Below, piece after piece: positions 27,406-36,211 of a stretch of 64,000 nt of DNA. Source of the DNA: Gemmatimonadaceae bacterium (GTDB taxonomy: Bacteria; Gemmatimonadota; Gemmatimonadetes; Gemmatimonadales; Gemmatimonadaceae); contig JAHBVS010000001.1 in the NCBI GenBank assembly GCA_019637445.1, positions 1,957,586 through 2,021,585 on the forward strand. Reading direction: 5' to 3'. Under the pieces are notes generated by a model. The model was not told the origin of the DNA. It did not search any database and saw nothing but the letters and a program-made list of their open reading frames with translations. A program made the position numbers and the translations under genes. Each line of letters begins with the position of its first letter. Position 1 is the stretch's first letter.

Positions 27406-28689
27406 CTATCGCACCGTCTGCGTCTTCCGCTTGAGAAAGTCCATCAGGATGAACTGCCCCAGCGTCATCGTGTTCGTGAAGTACGCCCGCCCGCGAGTAA
27501 TGGCACTGACCATCTTCACGAACTCCACCAGCGCGCGGTCCCGCGCCAGCATGAACGTATTCACCGGAATCCCACTCCTCCGGCAGGCCGCAACCTCCTG
27601 CAGCGTCTCCTGCAGCACGAAGGCATCGAGGCCCATCGAGTTCTTGTAGATGCGCCCGTCCGGCATCGTGAGCGCCGACGGCTTGCCGTCGGTGATCATC
27701 ACGATCTGGCGCATGTCCTTCTTCTGCGCCATCAACAGCCGCCGCGCCATCTTCAGCCCCTCGGCCGTGTTCGTGTGATACGGGCCGACCTGTGCCTTGG
27801 CCAGCGCGCCGATGGGGATCTCCTCCGCCGAGTCGTGGAAGAGGATGACCTTGATGCTGTCGCCGGGGAACTGCGTGTTGATCAAGTGCGTCAGCGCCAG
27901 CGCGACCTTCTTGGCCGGCGTGAAGCGGTCCTCGCCATAGAGGATCATCGAGTGTGAGCAGTCGAGCATCAGCACGGTCGCGCAGCTGGATCGGTACTCG
28001 CTCTGCCGCACCATCAGGTCGCCGTACTCGAGGTCCATCGGGATGTCGAGGCTGCCCGTGCGCAGCATCGCGTTCTTGAGCGTCTCGTTGACGTCAAGGT
28101 TGAGCGTGTCGCCGAACTCGTAGGGCTTGCTGCCCGCGTCGGCCTCGATGCCGGTGGCAAGGTAGGGCGTGTCGTGCGAACCGAAGTTGCTCTTGCCGAA
28201 GCCGCCGAGAATCCCGCGCAGGGACTTGTAGCCGAGGAAGTCGATGCCCTTGGACGTGAGGTCGAACTGCACGTCCTGCGCCGCGGCCTTGGCCAAGCCG
28301 CCAGGCCCGAACACGCTCTCGTGTCCGGCGGGCGCCTTCGGTGGCTCGCTGGCCTTGAGATAGCCCTCGGCCATCAAGCGCTGCACGATGTCATCAAGCA
28401 GCTTGGCGAGCTTCTCCTCGGAGATGTCGTCGCCGTCGCCGCGCAGGGCGTCGAGCATCTCGGGCGTGAACTGCCCGCTCTGGATCAGCGCGTCGAGGAT
28501 GGCCTGCTTGAGGGCGTCGAGGGAGCGGTCGCCGCCCTGGTCGTCGTCTTCGTAGCCCCAGGGATTCGCGGGGCCGCCGCCGGCGAATCCGCTCTGCAGG
28601 AGAAAGTCGGCCAGGTTGTCGAGCAGGGACTGCAGGTCCACGGCATCCGCGGACTCGGGGCTGAACTTCTTGTAGGTGTGGAACCGCAT
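27406..28689 (-). CDS. VWA-domain protein (partner of a MoxR/ChlI-type ATPase)
   Basis: 427 aa, ATG at 28689 with a GGGAGG-type Shine-Dalgarno site and a TAGCTT hexamer about 24 nt upstream. The N-terminal half is helical and acidic with a Gly-rich linker. The C-terminal half is a von Willebrand A domain with a complete MIDAS: DCSHSM (DxSxS), a Thr in YHTNTAEG and MITDGKPS. It is soluble, without a signal peptide. VWA proteins of this kind work with AAA ATPases of the type encoded at 30935-32395, as chelatase or chaperone pairs. Here the two are separated by two unrelated membrane transporters. The target protein is unknown. Confidence 0.85.
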   Translation of the reverse strand: MRFHTYKKFSPESADAVDLQSLLDNLADFLLQSGFAGGGPANPWGYEDDDQGGDRSLDALKQAILDALIQSGQFTPEMLDALRGDGDDISEEKLAKLLDDIVQRLMAEGYLKASEPPKAPAGHESVFGPGGLAKAAAQDVQFDLTSKGIDFLGYKSLRGILGGFGKSNFGSHDTPYLATGIEADAGSKPYEFGDTLNLDVNETLKNAMLRTGSLDIPMDLEYGDLMVRQSEYRSSCATVLMLDCSHSMILYGEDRFTPAKKVALALTHLINTQFPGDSIKVILFHDSAEEIPIGALAKAQVGPYHTNTAEGLKMARRLLMAQKKDMRQIVMITDGKPSALTMPDGRIYKNSMGLDAFVLQETLQEVAACRRSGIPVNTFMLARDRALVEFVKMVSAITRGRAYFTNTMTLGQFILMDFLKRKTQTVR

Positions 28690-28716
28690 CCCTGGCCTCC
28701 CAGCGTCACTCGCAAG

Positions 28717-29691
28717 CTAGTGAATGAACGCGGTCAGGCCCAGATAAGTGCCGTAGGCGACCAGCAACACCGCGCCCTCGAAGCGCGTGATCTCTCCCTT
28801 GCTGCGCATGATGGGGAAGAGCAGCAGCGAGAGGCCCAGCATCCACCAGAGGTCGCCGTGCAGAATCGGCGCGGAGACGGTCAGCGGCCGCACCATGGCG
28901 GTCACGCCGAGAATGCCGAGGATGTTGAAGATGTTCGAGCCGATGACGTTGCCCAGTGCGATCTCGCTCTGGCCACGGCGCGCCGCGACGATGCTGGTGA
29001 AGGCTTCCGGAGCGCCGGTGCCCATCGCCACTACGGTGAGTGCGATCATGCGCTCGGTCATCCCGAACGCGCGTGCCAACACGGTGGCGCCACGCACAAG
29101 GAGGTCGCCGCCCACGACCAAGAGCGCCACGCCGGCCGCAATAAGCCCAAGGGCACCGCCGAGCGAACGGAGATGCGCCAGCGGCGCGCGCCGCGTCACC
29201 TCGTACTCCAAGTCCGAGGCCTCCTCGCCCGAGACTGCCTTCCGGCCGATCAACACGGCGTACCAGGTGAACAACGCGAGGCCGGTGACGAAGAATCCGC
29301 CTTCCAGCCGGTCGAGCTGTCCGTCGCGGGCCAGCATCAGCAGCTGGAACGAGGCGAGGAACATGAACGGCCACTCCAGCCGCACCGCGCTGCCGTGGAC
29401 GCGCATCGGCAGGATGACGGCCGAGATGCCCAGTACCACGCCGATGTTGAAGAGATTGGAGCCGATCGCGTTGCCCAGCGCGAGATCCGAACTGCCGCGA
29501 AGGGCGGCCGCGATGCTGACGGTCAGTTCGGGCAGGGAAGTGCCCATCGACACGATGGTCAACCCGATGACGGCCGCCGAGATGCGCAGCGACTTGGCGA
29601 TGGTCACCGCGCCACGGATGAGGACGTCGGCGCCGAGCCCCAAGAGAGCGATGCCGGCGATCAAGACGAGGGTGGCGACGGGGGAGGACAT
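28717..29691 (-). CDS. Na+/Ca2+ exchanger-like antiporter (CaCA family, YrbG-like)
   Basis: 324 aa, ATG at 29691. Ten-or-so TM helices with the duplicated alpha-repeats of the family: GLTIVSMGTSLPELTVSIAAALRGSSDLALGNAIGSNLFNIG in the first half and ALTVVAMGTGAPEAFTSIVAARRGQSEIALGNVIGSNIFNILG in the second. The acidic residues of both repeats (Glu in SLPE and APE) are kept, so cation exchange is expected. It lies just upstream of the VWA gene on the same strand (27-bp gap), but no functional link is evident. Confidence 0.92.
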   Translation of the reverse strand: MSSPVATLVLIAGIALLGLGADVLIRGAVTIAKSLRISAAVIGLTIVSMGTSLPELTVSIAAALRGSSDLALGNAIGSNLFNIGVVLGISAVILPMRVHGSAVRLEWPFMFLASFQLLMLARDGQLDRLEGGFFVTGLALFTWYAVLIGRKAVSGEEASDLEYEVTRRAPLAHLRSLGGALGLIAAGVALLVVGGDLLVRGATVLARAFGMTERMIALTVVAMGTGAPEAFTSIVAARRGQSEIALGNVIGSNIFNILGILGVTAMVRPLTVSAPILHGDLWWMLGLSLLLFPIMRSKGEITRFEGAVLLVAYGTYLGLTAFIH

Positions 29692-29758
29692 CCGCCTCAA
29701 AGCTGCAGCCGGGGACGCGGACTGTCACGGGGGCCACCCCTCCAGCGAGATTACGACT

Positions 29759-30988
29759 GTGACGGTGCCTGTCCGCTCCCTGAATCCGTTCCGCGTACTG
29801 CTCAAGTACCGGAACTTCAGGCTGTTCTGGACGGGGCAGACGATCTCGCTGATCGGCTCCTGGATGCAGCAGGTGGCGATTGGTTGGCTGGCGCTTGAGT
29901 TGTCGAACGATCCCTTCCTCGTGGGCTTGGTCGCCGCGGCCGGCACGCTGCCCATCCTGCTCTTCTCGCTACCCGGTGGCGCACTCGCCGACCGCAGCGA
30001 CAAGCTGCGCGTCATCCGTACCGCGCAGACGCTGATGCTGCTCGAAGCCACAGCGCTGTTCTACCTCGCGATGACCGAGCACCTGACAATCGGCTCGCTG
30101 ATCCTGCTCACCAGCATCGGCGGACTGCTCGCGGCCTTCGAGATCCCGGCACGGCAGGCGATGTTTGTCGAGTTGGTGGGCCACGCCGACCTGCCGCAGG
30201 CCATCGGTCTCAACTCCACGGGCTTCAACCTGGCGCGCGTGCTCGGTCCGACGGTCGCCGCCGTGGTGATCGCCAAGCTGGGCATCGCGTGGACCTTCGG
30301 CCTCAACGCGCTGAGCTTCCTCTCGGTGCTGGTCGGGCTCGCGATGATCCAACTCCCGCCGCGCGCCGTCGCGCCGGGCCCGCGCCAGAGCGCCTTCGAC
30401 GGAATGCTGGAGGCCGTGCGCTTTGTGCGCGCCACACGACCGCTACCACAACTAATGCTCGTCGCATCGACCTTCTCGGTGCTCGGCATTCCAGTGATCA
30501 CGCTGTTGCCCGTGGTCGCGCGCGACCTGCTCGGGCTCGGCGCCGAGGGCTACGGGGCGCTGATGGCCACGCTGGGGCTGGGCGCCATCAGTGGTGCGCT
30601 CGGCATCGCGGCCACGGGCGGCGGAGCGCAGAAAGGCCGCACGATGTTCTGGGCCTCGCACCTCTTTCCCTTGTTGCTGGTGGTGTTCGCCTTCGTGCGA
30701 TTCCCTGTCGTGAACGGTCTGCTGCTCTTCTTTGTCGGCATCACGATGATCCTGAACAACGCGCTGGTGAACGCGCGGCTGCAGGAGGTCGTCCCCGACG
30801 CCCTGCGCGGTCGCGTGATCTCGCTCTATGTGATGGTGTACATCGGCGGCTCGCCGCTGGGAAGCTTCCTCGGCGGCGCGCTGGCCAAGTGGTTCGGCGC
30901 CGCCTGGGCCATCGGGGCCTGCGCGACCGCGATGCTACTCTTCGCGGTCTGGATATTCCGGCGGGAGCCCGCCCTGACGGCGCACTGA
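29759..30988 (+). CDS. MFS exporter (MFS_3 / enterobactin-exporter-like)
   Basis: 409 aa from a GTG at 29759 (a second GTG is at 29765; there is no ATG near the family start). Twelve TM segments. The N-terminus RNFRLFWTGQTISLIGSWMQQVAIGWLALELS and the loop PGGALADRSDKLRVI are typical of the MFS_3 group related to EntS. These proteins export siderophores, drugs or metabolites; the substrate here is unknown. The gene is divergent from the CaCA gene and its last 54 bp overlap the 3' end of the AAA ATPase gene on the other strand. Confidence 0.88.
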   Translation: MTVPVRSLNPFRVLLKYRNFRLFWTGQTISLIGSWMQQVAIGWLALELSNDPFLVGLVAAAGTLPILLFSLPGGALADRSDKLRVIRTAQTLMLLEATALFYLAMTEHLTIGSLILLTSIGGLLAAFEIPARQAMFVELVGHADLPQAIGLNSTGFNLARVLGPTVAAVVIAKLGIAWTFGLNALSFLSVLVGLAMIQLPPRAVAPGPRQSAFDGMLEAVRFVRATRPLPQLMLVASTFSVLGIPVITLLPVVARDLLGLGAEGYGALMATLGLGAISGALGIAATGGGAQKGRTMFWASHLFPLLLVVFAFVRFPVVNGLLLFFVGITMILNNALVNARLQEVVPDALRGRVISLYVMVYIGGSPLGSFLGGALAKWFGAAWAIGACATAMLLFAVWIFRREPALTAH

Positions 30989-32395
30989 GCGACCGTAGGA
31001 GCCGCCCTCGGAGCGCGAGATCTTACGTCGCGCCACCAAGGCCTCAAGCACCAGCTCGCAGCTGGCCACCAGCTCGGAATCCTTCCCGGTCGGCAGCTCC
31101 GACGCCTTCACGAGGTCGATGAGCCCCGGCACCGTGGCGAATCCCTCGTGGGTTGCTTTGGCGCTGGAGTCGTCACTGACTTGGAGGGCCGAGCCGGTGT
31201 CGAAGTACATCACGATCTCGTCGACGTCCAAGCGCGGCTCGCGCTCGGCGAGCGTCGCGTCGGCGGCGCGCCGAATCAGCTCGCGGGCGATCACCGCGCC
31301 ACCAATCAACTCGCCCTCGTACTCGAGCTCGATCTTGCCGGTGATCGCCGGCAGCGCTGCGTAGAGATCGGCCAGCCGCGGCACCACGGCCTTCTCTCCC
31401 AGGCGCACTGCCCGCCGCTCGGCGTTGGACACGATGTTCTCGAGCAGCGTGATGCTCAGCCGCTGAGAAACGCCGGAGCGCTGGTCGATGCGCTTCTCCT
31501 TGCGCGCCTCGAAGGCCACACGCTCTGCGACCTCGGCCACGACTTCGGGCACGTGCACCGGCAGCCCATCGCGTTCGACCCAGGCCTCCTGCTGTGTGAT
31601 GGACTGCGCGAGGTCCACGGTGGAGGGATAGTGCGTCTGGATCTCCGAGCCGATGCGGTCCTTCAGTGGCGTGATGATCTTGCCGCGCGCGGTGTAGTCC
31701 TCAGGGTTTGCGGTGAAGGCGAGCACCACGTCGAGCGGCAGGCGCACAGGGTAGCCCTTGATCTGCACGTCGCCTTCCTGCATCACGTTGAACAGGCCCA
31801 CCTGCACCTTGCCGGCGAGGTCGGGCAGCTCGTTCAGCGCGAAGATGCCGCGGTGCGCGCGCGGCAACATCCCGTAGTGGATGCTGAGTTCGTCAGAGAG
31901 CAGGTGCCCACCGCGCGCGGCCTTGATGGGATCAAGGTCACCGATGAGATCGGCGACGGTCACGTCCGGCGTCGCGAGTTTTTCCACGTAGCGCTGGTCC
32001 GGATGCAGCCAGGCAATCTCGGTGTCGTCGCCGGCCTCTCGAATGCGGTCGCGGCCAAACTTGGAGATCGGCGCGAAGGGATCGTCGTTCACCTCGCTGC
32101 CGGCAATCACTGGGACCTCGGGGTCCAACAGCGTGGTCAGCGCGCGGAGGATGCGCGACTTCGCCTGGCCGCGTGTGCCGAGCAGGATGAAGTGATGCCG
32201 CGAGAGCAGGGCATTGATGATCTGCGGCATCACGGTGTCTTCGTAGCCGATGACACCTTGAAAGAGCGGCTTGTTGTCCTTGAGGCGCGCCAGCAGGTTC
32301 GCGCGCAGTTCGTCGCGGACAGAGCGTGAGCGGCGCGGCGCCTCGCCGAAGGGCGACGCCTTGAGCGCGCCGAGCGTGGTCGGGAGCGAAGTCAT
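30935..32395 (-). CDS. MoxR/ChlI-type AAA+ ATPase
   Basis: 486 aa, ATG at 32395. Walker A is GTRGQAKS, the GxxGxAK form of the MoxR/magnesium-chelatase branch. The sensor and Walker B region reads RGIFALNELPDL, followed by FNVMQEGDVQIKGYPVRLPLDVVLAFTANPEDYTARGKIITPLKDRIGSEI. This subfamily pairs with VWA proteins and uses ATP to remodel a target; the likely partner is the VWA gene at 27406. The 3' end overlaps the MFS gene by 54 bp, tail to tail. A TAGTAT hexamer lies exactly 6 nt upstream of the ATG and no Shine-Dalgarno sequence is seen. Confidence 0.85.
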   Translation of the reverse strand: MTSLPTTLGALKASPFGEAPRRSRSVRDELRANLLARLKDNKPLFQGVIGYEDTVMPQIINALLSRHHFILLGTRGQAKSRILRALTTLLDPEVPVIAGSEVNDDPFAPISKFGRDRIREAGDDTEIAWLHPDQRYVEKLATPDVTVADLIGDLDPIKAARGGHLLSDELSIHYGMLPRAHRGIFALNELPDLAGKVQVGLFNVMQEGDVQIKGYPVRLPLDVVLAFTANPEDYTARGKIITPLKDRIGSEIQTHYPSTVDLAQSITQQEAWVERDGLPVHVPEVVAEVAERVAFEARKEKRIDQRSGVSQRLSITLLENIVSNAERRAVRLGEKAVVPRLADLYAALPAITGKIELEYEGELIGGAVIARELIRRAADATLAEREPRLDVDEIVMYFDTGSALQVSDDSSAKATHEGFATVPGLIDLVKASELPTGKDSELVASCELVLEALVARRKISRSEGGSYGRSVRRQGGLPPEYPDREE

Positions 32396-32407
32396 ATATC
32401 GATACTA
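32396..32407 (-). promoter_or_regulatory. TAGTAT -10-like element before the AAA ATPase ATG
   Basis: On the minus strand TAGTAT (32407-32402), then CGATAT, then ATG. It is not part of any upstream coding sequence, because the preceding gene ends at 32500. This makes it one of the cleaner leaderless-promoter candidates. Confidence 0.5.
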
Positions 32408-32499
32408 ACGCGTGGACGCGGCGACGGGTTCGGCGCGCCCCGGCGGCCGGGTGTCACAACTGGTCGCCGTTGGCTTCCCGTTCTGAACGCCGATTTCCG

Positions 32500-34578
32500 C
32501 TACAGCGCTCGGACTTCGACCAGGTTGTCGTAGAAGGTCGGGCCCGCGCCCATATCGGTGAGCCGTTGCGACGTGGTGGCATTCACGTTGCGCTTGTCCG
32601 GCGAGAGCTTGGCCCACCAGATGCCCGGGGCCCAGGCGACGCCCTCTCGGATGCCCTCGCGGATACGCGCCGTGGCCTCGAAGTGCCCGCGGTCGTTCTC
32701 CACCAGCACCTTGTTGCCGTCGGCGATGCCGCGGCGTGCCGCGTCGTTCGGGTGCAGCGCCACCTCTGGCTCGCGCGCCGCGCGCTGCAACGGTCCGACG
32801 TTCACGAACGAGGAGTTCATGAACTGGTGCGCTGGCGAGGAGATCAGCGCCAAGGGATACTTGGCGGCAAGCTCCGGCACGAGCTCCGGGAACTCAGCGG
32901 GCGGCGTGAAGGTCGGCAGCGGGTCGAGGCCCATCGCCTTCATGCGCTCCGAATAGAACTCGCATTTGCCGCTCGGCGTGTGGAAGCCGCCGTTTGCAAA
33001 CGGGGCGTAGGGCTTCGGCAACTGCAGGCGCGCCCAGCCGTGCTTCTGCAGCGCGTCCCAGGTCACGCTCGCCATCCGCGGGTCGGACGAACTCAGCGCC
33101 TGCTGGATCAAGGTCTGGTCGTCGTCCTTGAAACAGTCGTGTGCGAGTCCCATTCGCTGTGCGAGGCGGCGGAAGATCTCTGTGTTGGGCAGTGCCTCGC
33201 CCAACGGCTCGATCGCGGGCCTGTTGAGTGTTGCGTACAAGTGGCCATAGGACTGATGGATGTCCCAGTGTTCCAGCTGCGTCGTGGCAGGCAGCACCCA
33301 GTCAGCGTGGTCGGCGGTGTCGGTGCGGAAGTGCTCGAGCACCACAAGGAACAGGTCCTCGCGTCGCATCCCCTGCGTGACCTTGAGATGGTCGGGTGCG
33401 ATCGCCGCCGGATTCGAGTTGTACACGACCATCGCCATCACCGGCGGACCACCGACACCGGCGTCAGGCATCGTCAGCGCTTGGCCGAGCAGCGACATGT
33501 TGATGGTGCGCGTGCCAGCGGGAGAAAGATCCTCGCGCTGCAGCGCCGCCTTGTTGAAGGCGAAGTTGCCGCTGGCCGAGAGCTGCACGCCGCCGCCGGG
33601 TCGGCGCCAATGGCCGGTGACCGCTGGTAGGCAGGCGATGGTCCGCACCGCCATGCCGCCGCCCGCGTGGCGCTGCAACCCGTAGTTGATGCGCACGAAC
33701 GCGGCCTTTGCGCGGCCGTACTGTCGGGCGAGTTCCGTGATTCGCTCCGCAGGGACACCAGTGATGCCAGCCACGCGATCGGGCGGGTACTCGCGTACGC
33801 GCTCGCGCAGCTGCTCCGCGCCGAGCGTGTGCTTCGCGATGTAGTCATCGTCCTGCAGGCCCTCGGCGAAGAGGACGTGCATCATCCCGAGCGCGAGTGC
33901 CGCGTCGGTGCCGGGCCGGATGCCGATCCACTCATCGCACTGCTCGGCCGTGCGCGTACGGATAGGGTCGATGCACAGCACCTGCACGCCCTTGGCCCGC
34001 GCCTCAAGCACCTGCGGCCAGAGGTGCGGGTTGCTCGTAAGCGTGTTCGTGCCCCACAGGATGATGAGGTCGGCGTTGGGCACCTCCTCCATGTCGGCGC
34101 CGAAGCTCCCGCCAACGGTCATCCGCATTCCCATCATTCCCGCAGTCGCGCAGATCGTGCGGTCGAGCTTGGACGCGCCGATGAAATGGAAGAAGCGGCG
34201 GTCCATCGACTCGCCTTGCAGCAGGCCCATCGTGCCGGCGTATGAGTAGGGCAGGATGGCCTGCGGCCCGTGCGTCGATTCGCGGATTGCGTTCAATCGC
34301 GCAGCGATGTCGTCGAGTGCCTCGTCCCAACTCGCGGGCTCAAATTGGCCGCTGCCCTTGGGTCCCGTGCGCCGAAGCGGCGTGAGTACGCGCTCGGAGT
34401 CGTAGGAACGTTCGACGTAGCGATTCACCTTGGTGCAGAGCGCACCCCGAGTGATGGGGTGCGCCTTGTCGCCCTGGATGCGCACGGCGCGCCCGCCTTC
34501 GACCGTCACGACCGTTGCGCAGGTGTCCGGGCAATCGAGCGGACAGGCCCCGCGGATGCTGGTCGCGGCGTCGGTCAC
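32500..34578 (-). CDS. Molybdopterin (bis-MGD) oxidoreductase with N-terminal 4Fe-4S site
   Basis: 692 aa, ATG at 34578. The N-terminus carries the iron-sulfur motif CPLDCPDTC plus a fourth Cys (ALCTK, about residue 48). The Mo-bisPGD domains follow, with ADLIILWGTNTLTSNPH and IRPGTDAALALGMMHVLF. The C-terminal dinucleotide-binding domain contains VALHPNDAARRGIADGNKVLVEND. It belongs to the soluble-looking cytoplasmic relatives of formate dehydrogenase and thiosulfate/polysulfide reductase; there is no TAT signal. The substrate is not decided by sequence. It is the last gene of the glcDEF run, overlapping ygfZ by 4 bp. Confidence 0.87.
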   Translation of the reverse strand: MTDAATSIRGACPLDCPDTCATVVTVEGGRAVRIQGDKAHPITRGALCTKVNRYVERSYDSERVLTPLRRTGPKGSGQFEPASWDEALDDIAARLNAIRESTHGPQAILPYSYAGTMGLLQGESMDRRFFHFIGASKLDRTICATAGMMGMRMTVGGSFGADMEEVPNADLIILWGTNTLTSNPHLWPQVLEARAKGVQVLCIDPIRTRTAEQCDEWIGIRPGTDAALALGMMHVLFAEGLQDDDYIAKHTLGAEQLRERVREYPPDRVAGITGVPAERITELARQYGRAKAAFVRINYGLQRHAGGGMAVRTIACLPAVTGHWRRPGGGVQLSASGNFAFNKAALQREDLSPAGTRTINMSLLGQALTMPDAGVGGPPVMAMVVYNSNPAAIAPDHLKVTQGMRREDLFLVVLEHFRTDTADHADWVLPATTQLEHWDIHQSYGHLYATLNRPAIEPLGEALPNTEIFRRLAQRMGLAHDCFKDDDQTLIQQALSSSDPRMASVTWDALQKHGWARLQLPKPYAPFANGGFHTPSGKCEFYSERMKAMGLDPLPTFTPPAEFPELVPELAAKYPLALISSPAHQFMNSSFVNVGPLQRAAREPEVALHPNDAARRGIADGNKVLVENDRGHFEATARIREGIREGVAWAPGIWWAKLSPDKRNVNATTSQRLTDMGAGPTFYDNLVEVRAL

Positions 34579-35513
34579 GCGATTGCCTCAACAGTAGCGC
34601 TCACCTCGCGTTCGCCGGCGCGCGCCCGCACCGCGCTGCCTGGTGCGACCTCGCGCCGAACCATTCCGATCGCCAATGGTCCGTGCTCCGGCGAGACAGT
34701 TGCAGAACGGACCTCGCCGACTTCCTTGCCCTCGGTATCGAGCAACGCGGCGCCGGGCGTCAGCGGCTCCGGCGAGCGCAACCAACGCAGATGACGATTC
34801 ACGTGGCCGCGAAAATGGATCCGCGCGACGACTTCCTGGCCCGTATAGCAGCCCTTGGTGAACGAGATAGCGCCGAGCGTGTCGAGGTTCGCTTCCTGCG
34901 GCAGCGTGTCGCCGTCCATTTCCACGCCGAAGCGCGGTAGGCCAACCTCGATGCGAGCGCGCTCCAACTCCTCGGACTTAGCGTGCGTGGCACCCTCGGC
35001 CTCAAGCGCCGCAGTGAGCGCCGCAATCCGCTCGGGCGAGGCGAAGACATCGAAGCCCGCGATGCTGAAGTCCGCGGAGCGCACGACAGACACGGCGCCG
35101 TCGGGAGAACGCCAGAGTCCGAAAGGCTGTAGCCCCTCCAGGTCAACTGGGTGCGCCTCGACCTGCGCGCCAATCGCGTGCGCTGCGTGCGTGCCGTAGA
35201 CACCGAGGCAGCCGATCTGCTCGCTGACATCGGCGTACTTGGCCAATCGCGGATTCACGTACTTGCGGATCATCGCCTGAAAGGCGTCGGCCGATTCCTG
35301 CTCGACGTCCACCAACAGATCCTCGCCGCGGTCGAACACACGCAGCACCGCGATGATGCGTCCCTTGGCAGTGAGCGCGGCGGCGCGCTGTCCGTGTCCG
35401 CGCGTAAGCGCCGTGACGTCATTGGTCACGAGGCCGCCCAGTGCCTCCTTGGCCTTCTCGCCACTGAAGCTCATTCGCAGGCGTGCCGAGCGATCGGTAA
35501 TGAGCAGGCTCAT
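34575..35513 (-). CDS. ygfZ: YgfZ/GcvT-like folate-binding Fe-S maintenance protein
   Basis: 312 aa. The YgfZ signature K-G-C-Y-x-G-Q is clear (FTKGCYTGQEVVARIHFRG), with the GcvT-like fold around it and a FSGEKAKEALGGLVTNDV N-terminal part. YgfZ uses tetrahydrofolate to help maintain certain iron-sulfur enzymes and tRNA-modifying radical-SAM proteins. It lies between a HAD gene and a Fe-S molybdoenzyme with 4-bp overlaps on both sides. This fits a role in supporting the Fe-S enzymes of this operon (GlcF and the molybdoenzyme), though it may act more generally. Confidence 0.88.
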   Translation of the reverse strand: MSLLITDRSARLRMSFSGEKAKEALGGLVTNDVTALTRGHGQRAAALTAKGRIIAVLRVFDRGEDLLVDVEQESADAFQAMIRKYVNPRLAKYADVSEQIGCLGVYGTHAAHAIGAQVEAHPVDLEGLQPFGLWRSPDGAVSVVRSADFSIAGFDVFASPERIAALTAALEAEGATHAKSEELERARIEVGLPRFGVEMDGDTLPQEANLDTLGAISFTKGCYTGQEVVARIHFRGHVNRHLRWLRSPEPLTPGAALLDTEGKEVGEVRSATVSPEHGPLAIGMVRREVAPGSAVRARAGEREVSATVEAIA

Positions 35514-36199
35514 CGCGCACCCTTTGGCGAGGAGCCGAGCAGGGAGCGCAGGCGCTCGGGCGTCAGGTCGGAGAGCGTCGGATACCAGGCGTCGGCTTCC
35601 ATCGCGTCCTGGGGCGCGAGGTCGCCCACGATGATGGTGAGCAGGCCGGCCGCGCGCGCGGCGCGCACGCCGCGTACGCTGTCCTCAACGGCAATGCCCC
35701 GCAGCGCCTGTCCCGGAAAGAGCTCGGTGACGCGACTCATCGCCAAGGCGTAAGGCGCCGGTGAGGGCTTGGGTGCCTTGGCATCCTCGCAAGCGATGAT
35801 CGGTCGGAACAGTGCGCCGAGCCCGGCCAGGTCCAGCACGAACTCGACCTCGCGGCGCGAAGCGCGCGTCACGAGCGACAGCCGGGCGACGGCCGTGAGT
35901 CGCTCGAGCGTGGGCCGCGCGTCTGCCGCAACGCGCAGCCCCTTGCCCGCCCGCGCCGCAAAGGCACGCTCGGCGCGAAGGCGTGCCAGTTCGACTGCCG
36001 TGGGATCGTCGGGCGCACCCAACTGATCGCGGATGAGGCGGATCGCCTCCTCGGTGCAGAGGCCCTCGACGCCGTGCAGCAGCGCTGTCGTCGTCTCGAG
36101 CTCGTCCGCCGCCAGCGCTTCGGTCAAGGCATCGGCGCGCAGTCGCAAGGTCTCGGCGAGCACGCCCTCGAACTCGATAAGCAGGACCGGGACTTCCAT
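35510..36199 (-). CDS. HAD-superfamily hydrolase with an altered motif I
   Basis: 229 aa, ATG at 36199. The overall pattern is a beta-phosphoglucomutase/phosphoglycolate-phosphatase type HAD with an alpha-helical cap. Motif II Thr (LSLVTRASRRE), motif III (AKAPKPSPAPY) and motif IV (GIAVEDSVRGVRAARAAG) are present. Motif I, normally DxDG[TV], reads IEFEGVLAET, with Glu9 and Glu11 in place of the nucleophile and the general-acid Asp. Glycolate oxidase genes lie directly upstream (9-bp gap), so a phosphoglycolate phosphatase role would fit, but the altered motif makes normal activity doubtful. A TAGCAT hexamer lies 6 nt before the ATG, overlapping the glcF stop. Confidence 0.82.
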   Translation of the reverse strand: MEVPVLLIEFEGVLAETLRLRADALTEALAADELETTTALLHGVEGLCTEEAIRLIRDQLGAPDDPTAVELARLRAERAFAARAGKGLRVAADARPTLERLTAVARLSLVTRASRREVEFVLDLAGLGALFRPIIACEDAKAPKPSPAPYALAMSRVTELFPGQALRGIAVEDSVRGVRAARAAGLLTIIVGDLAPQDAMEADAWYPTLSDLTPERLRSLLGSSPKGAR

Positions 36200-36211
36200 A
36201 CTCGAATGCTA
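36200..36211 (-). promoter_or_regulatory. TAGCAT -10-like element before the HAD gene
   Basis: On the minus strand TAGCAT (36211-36206), TCGAGT, ATG. The TAG is also the stop codon of glcF, so the match may be partly coincidental. There is no Shine-Dalgarno sequence. Confidence 0.3.
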
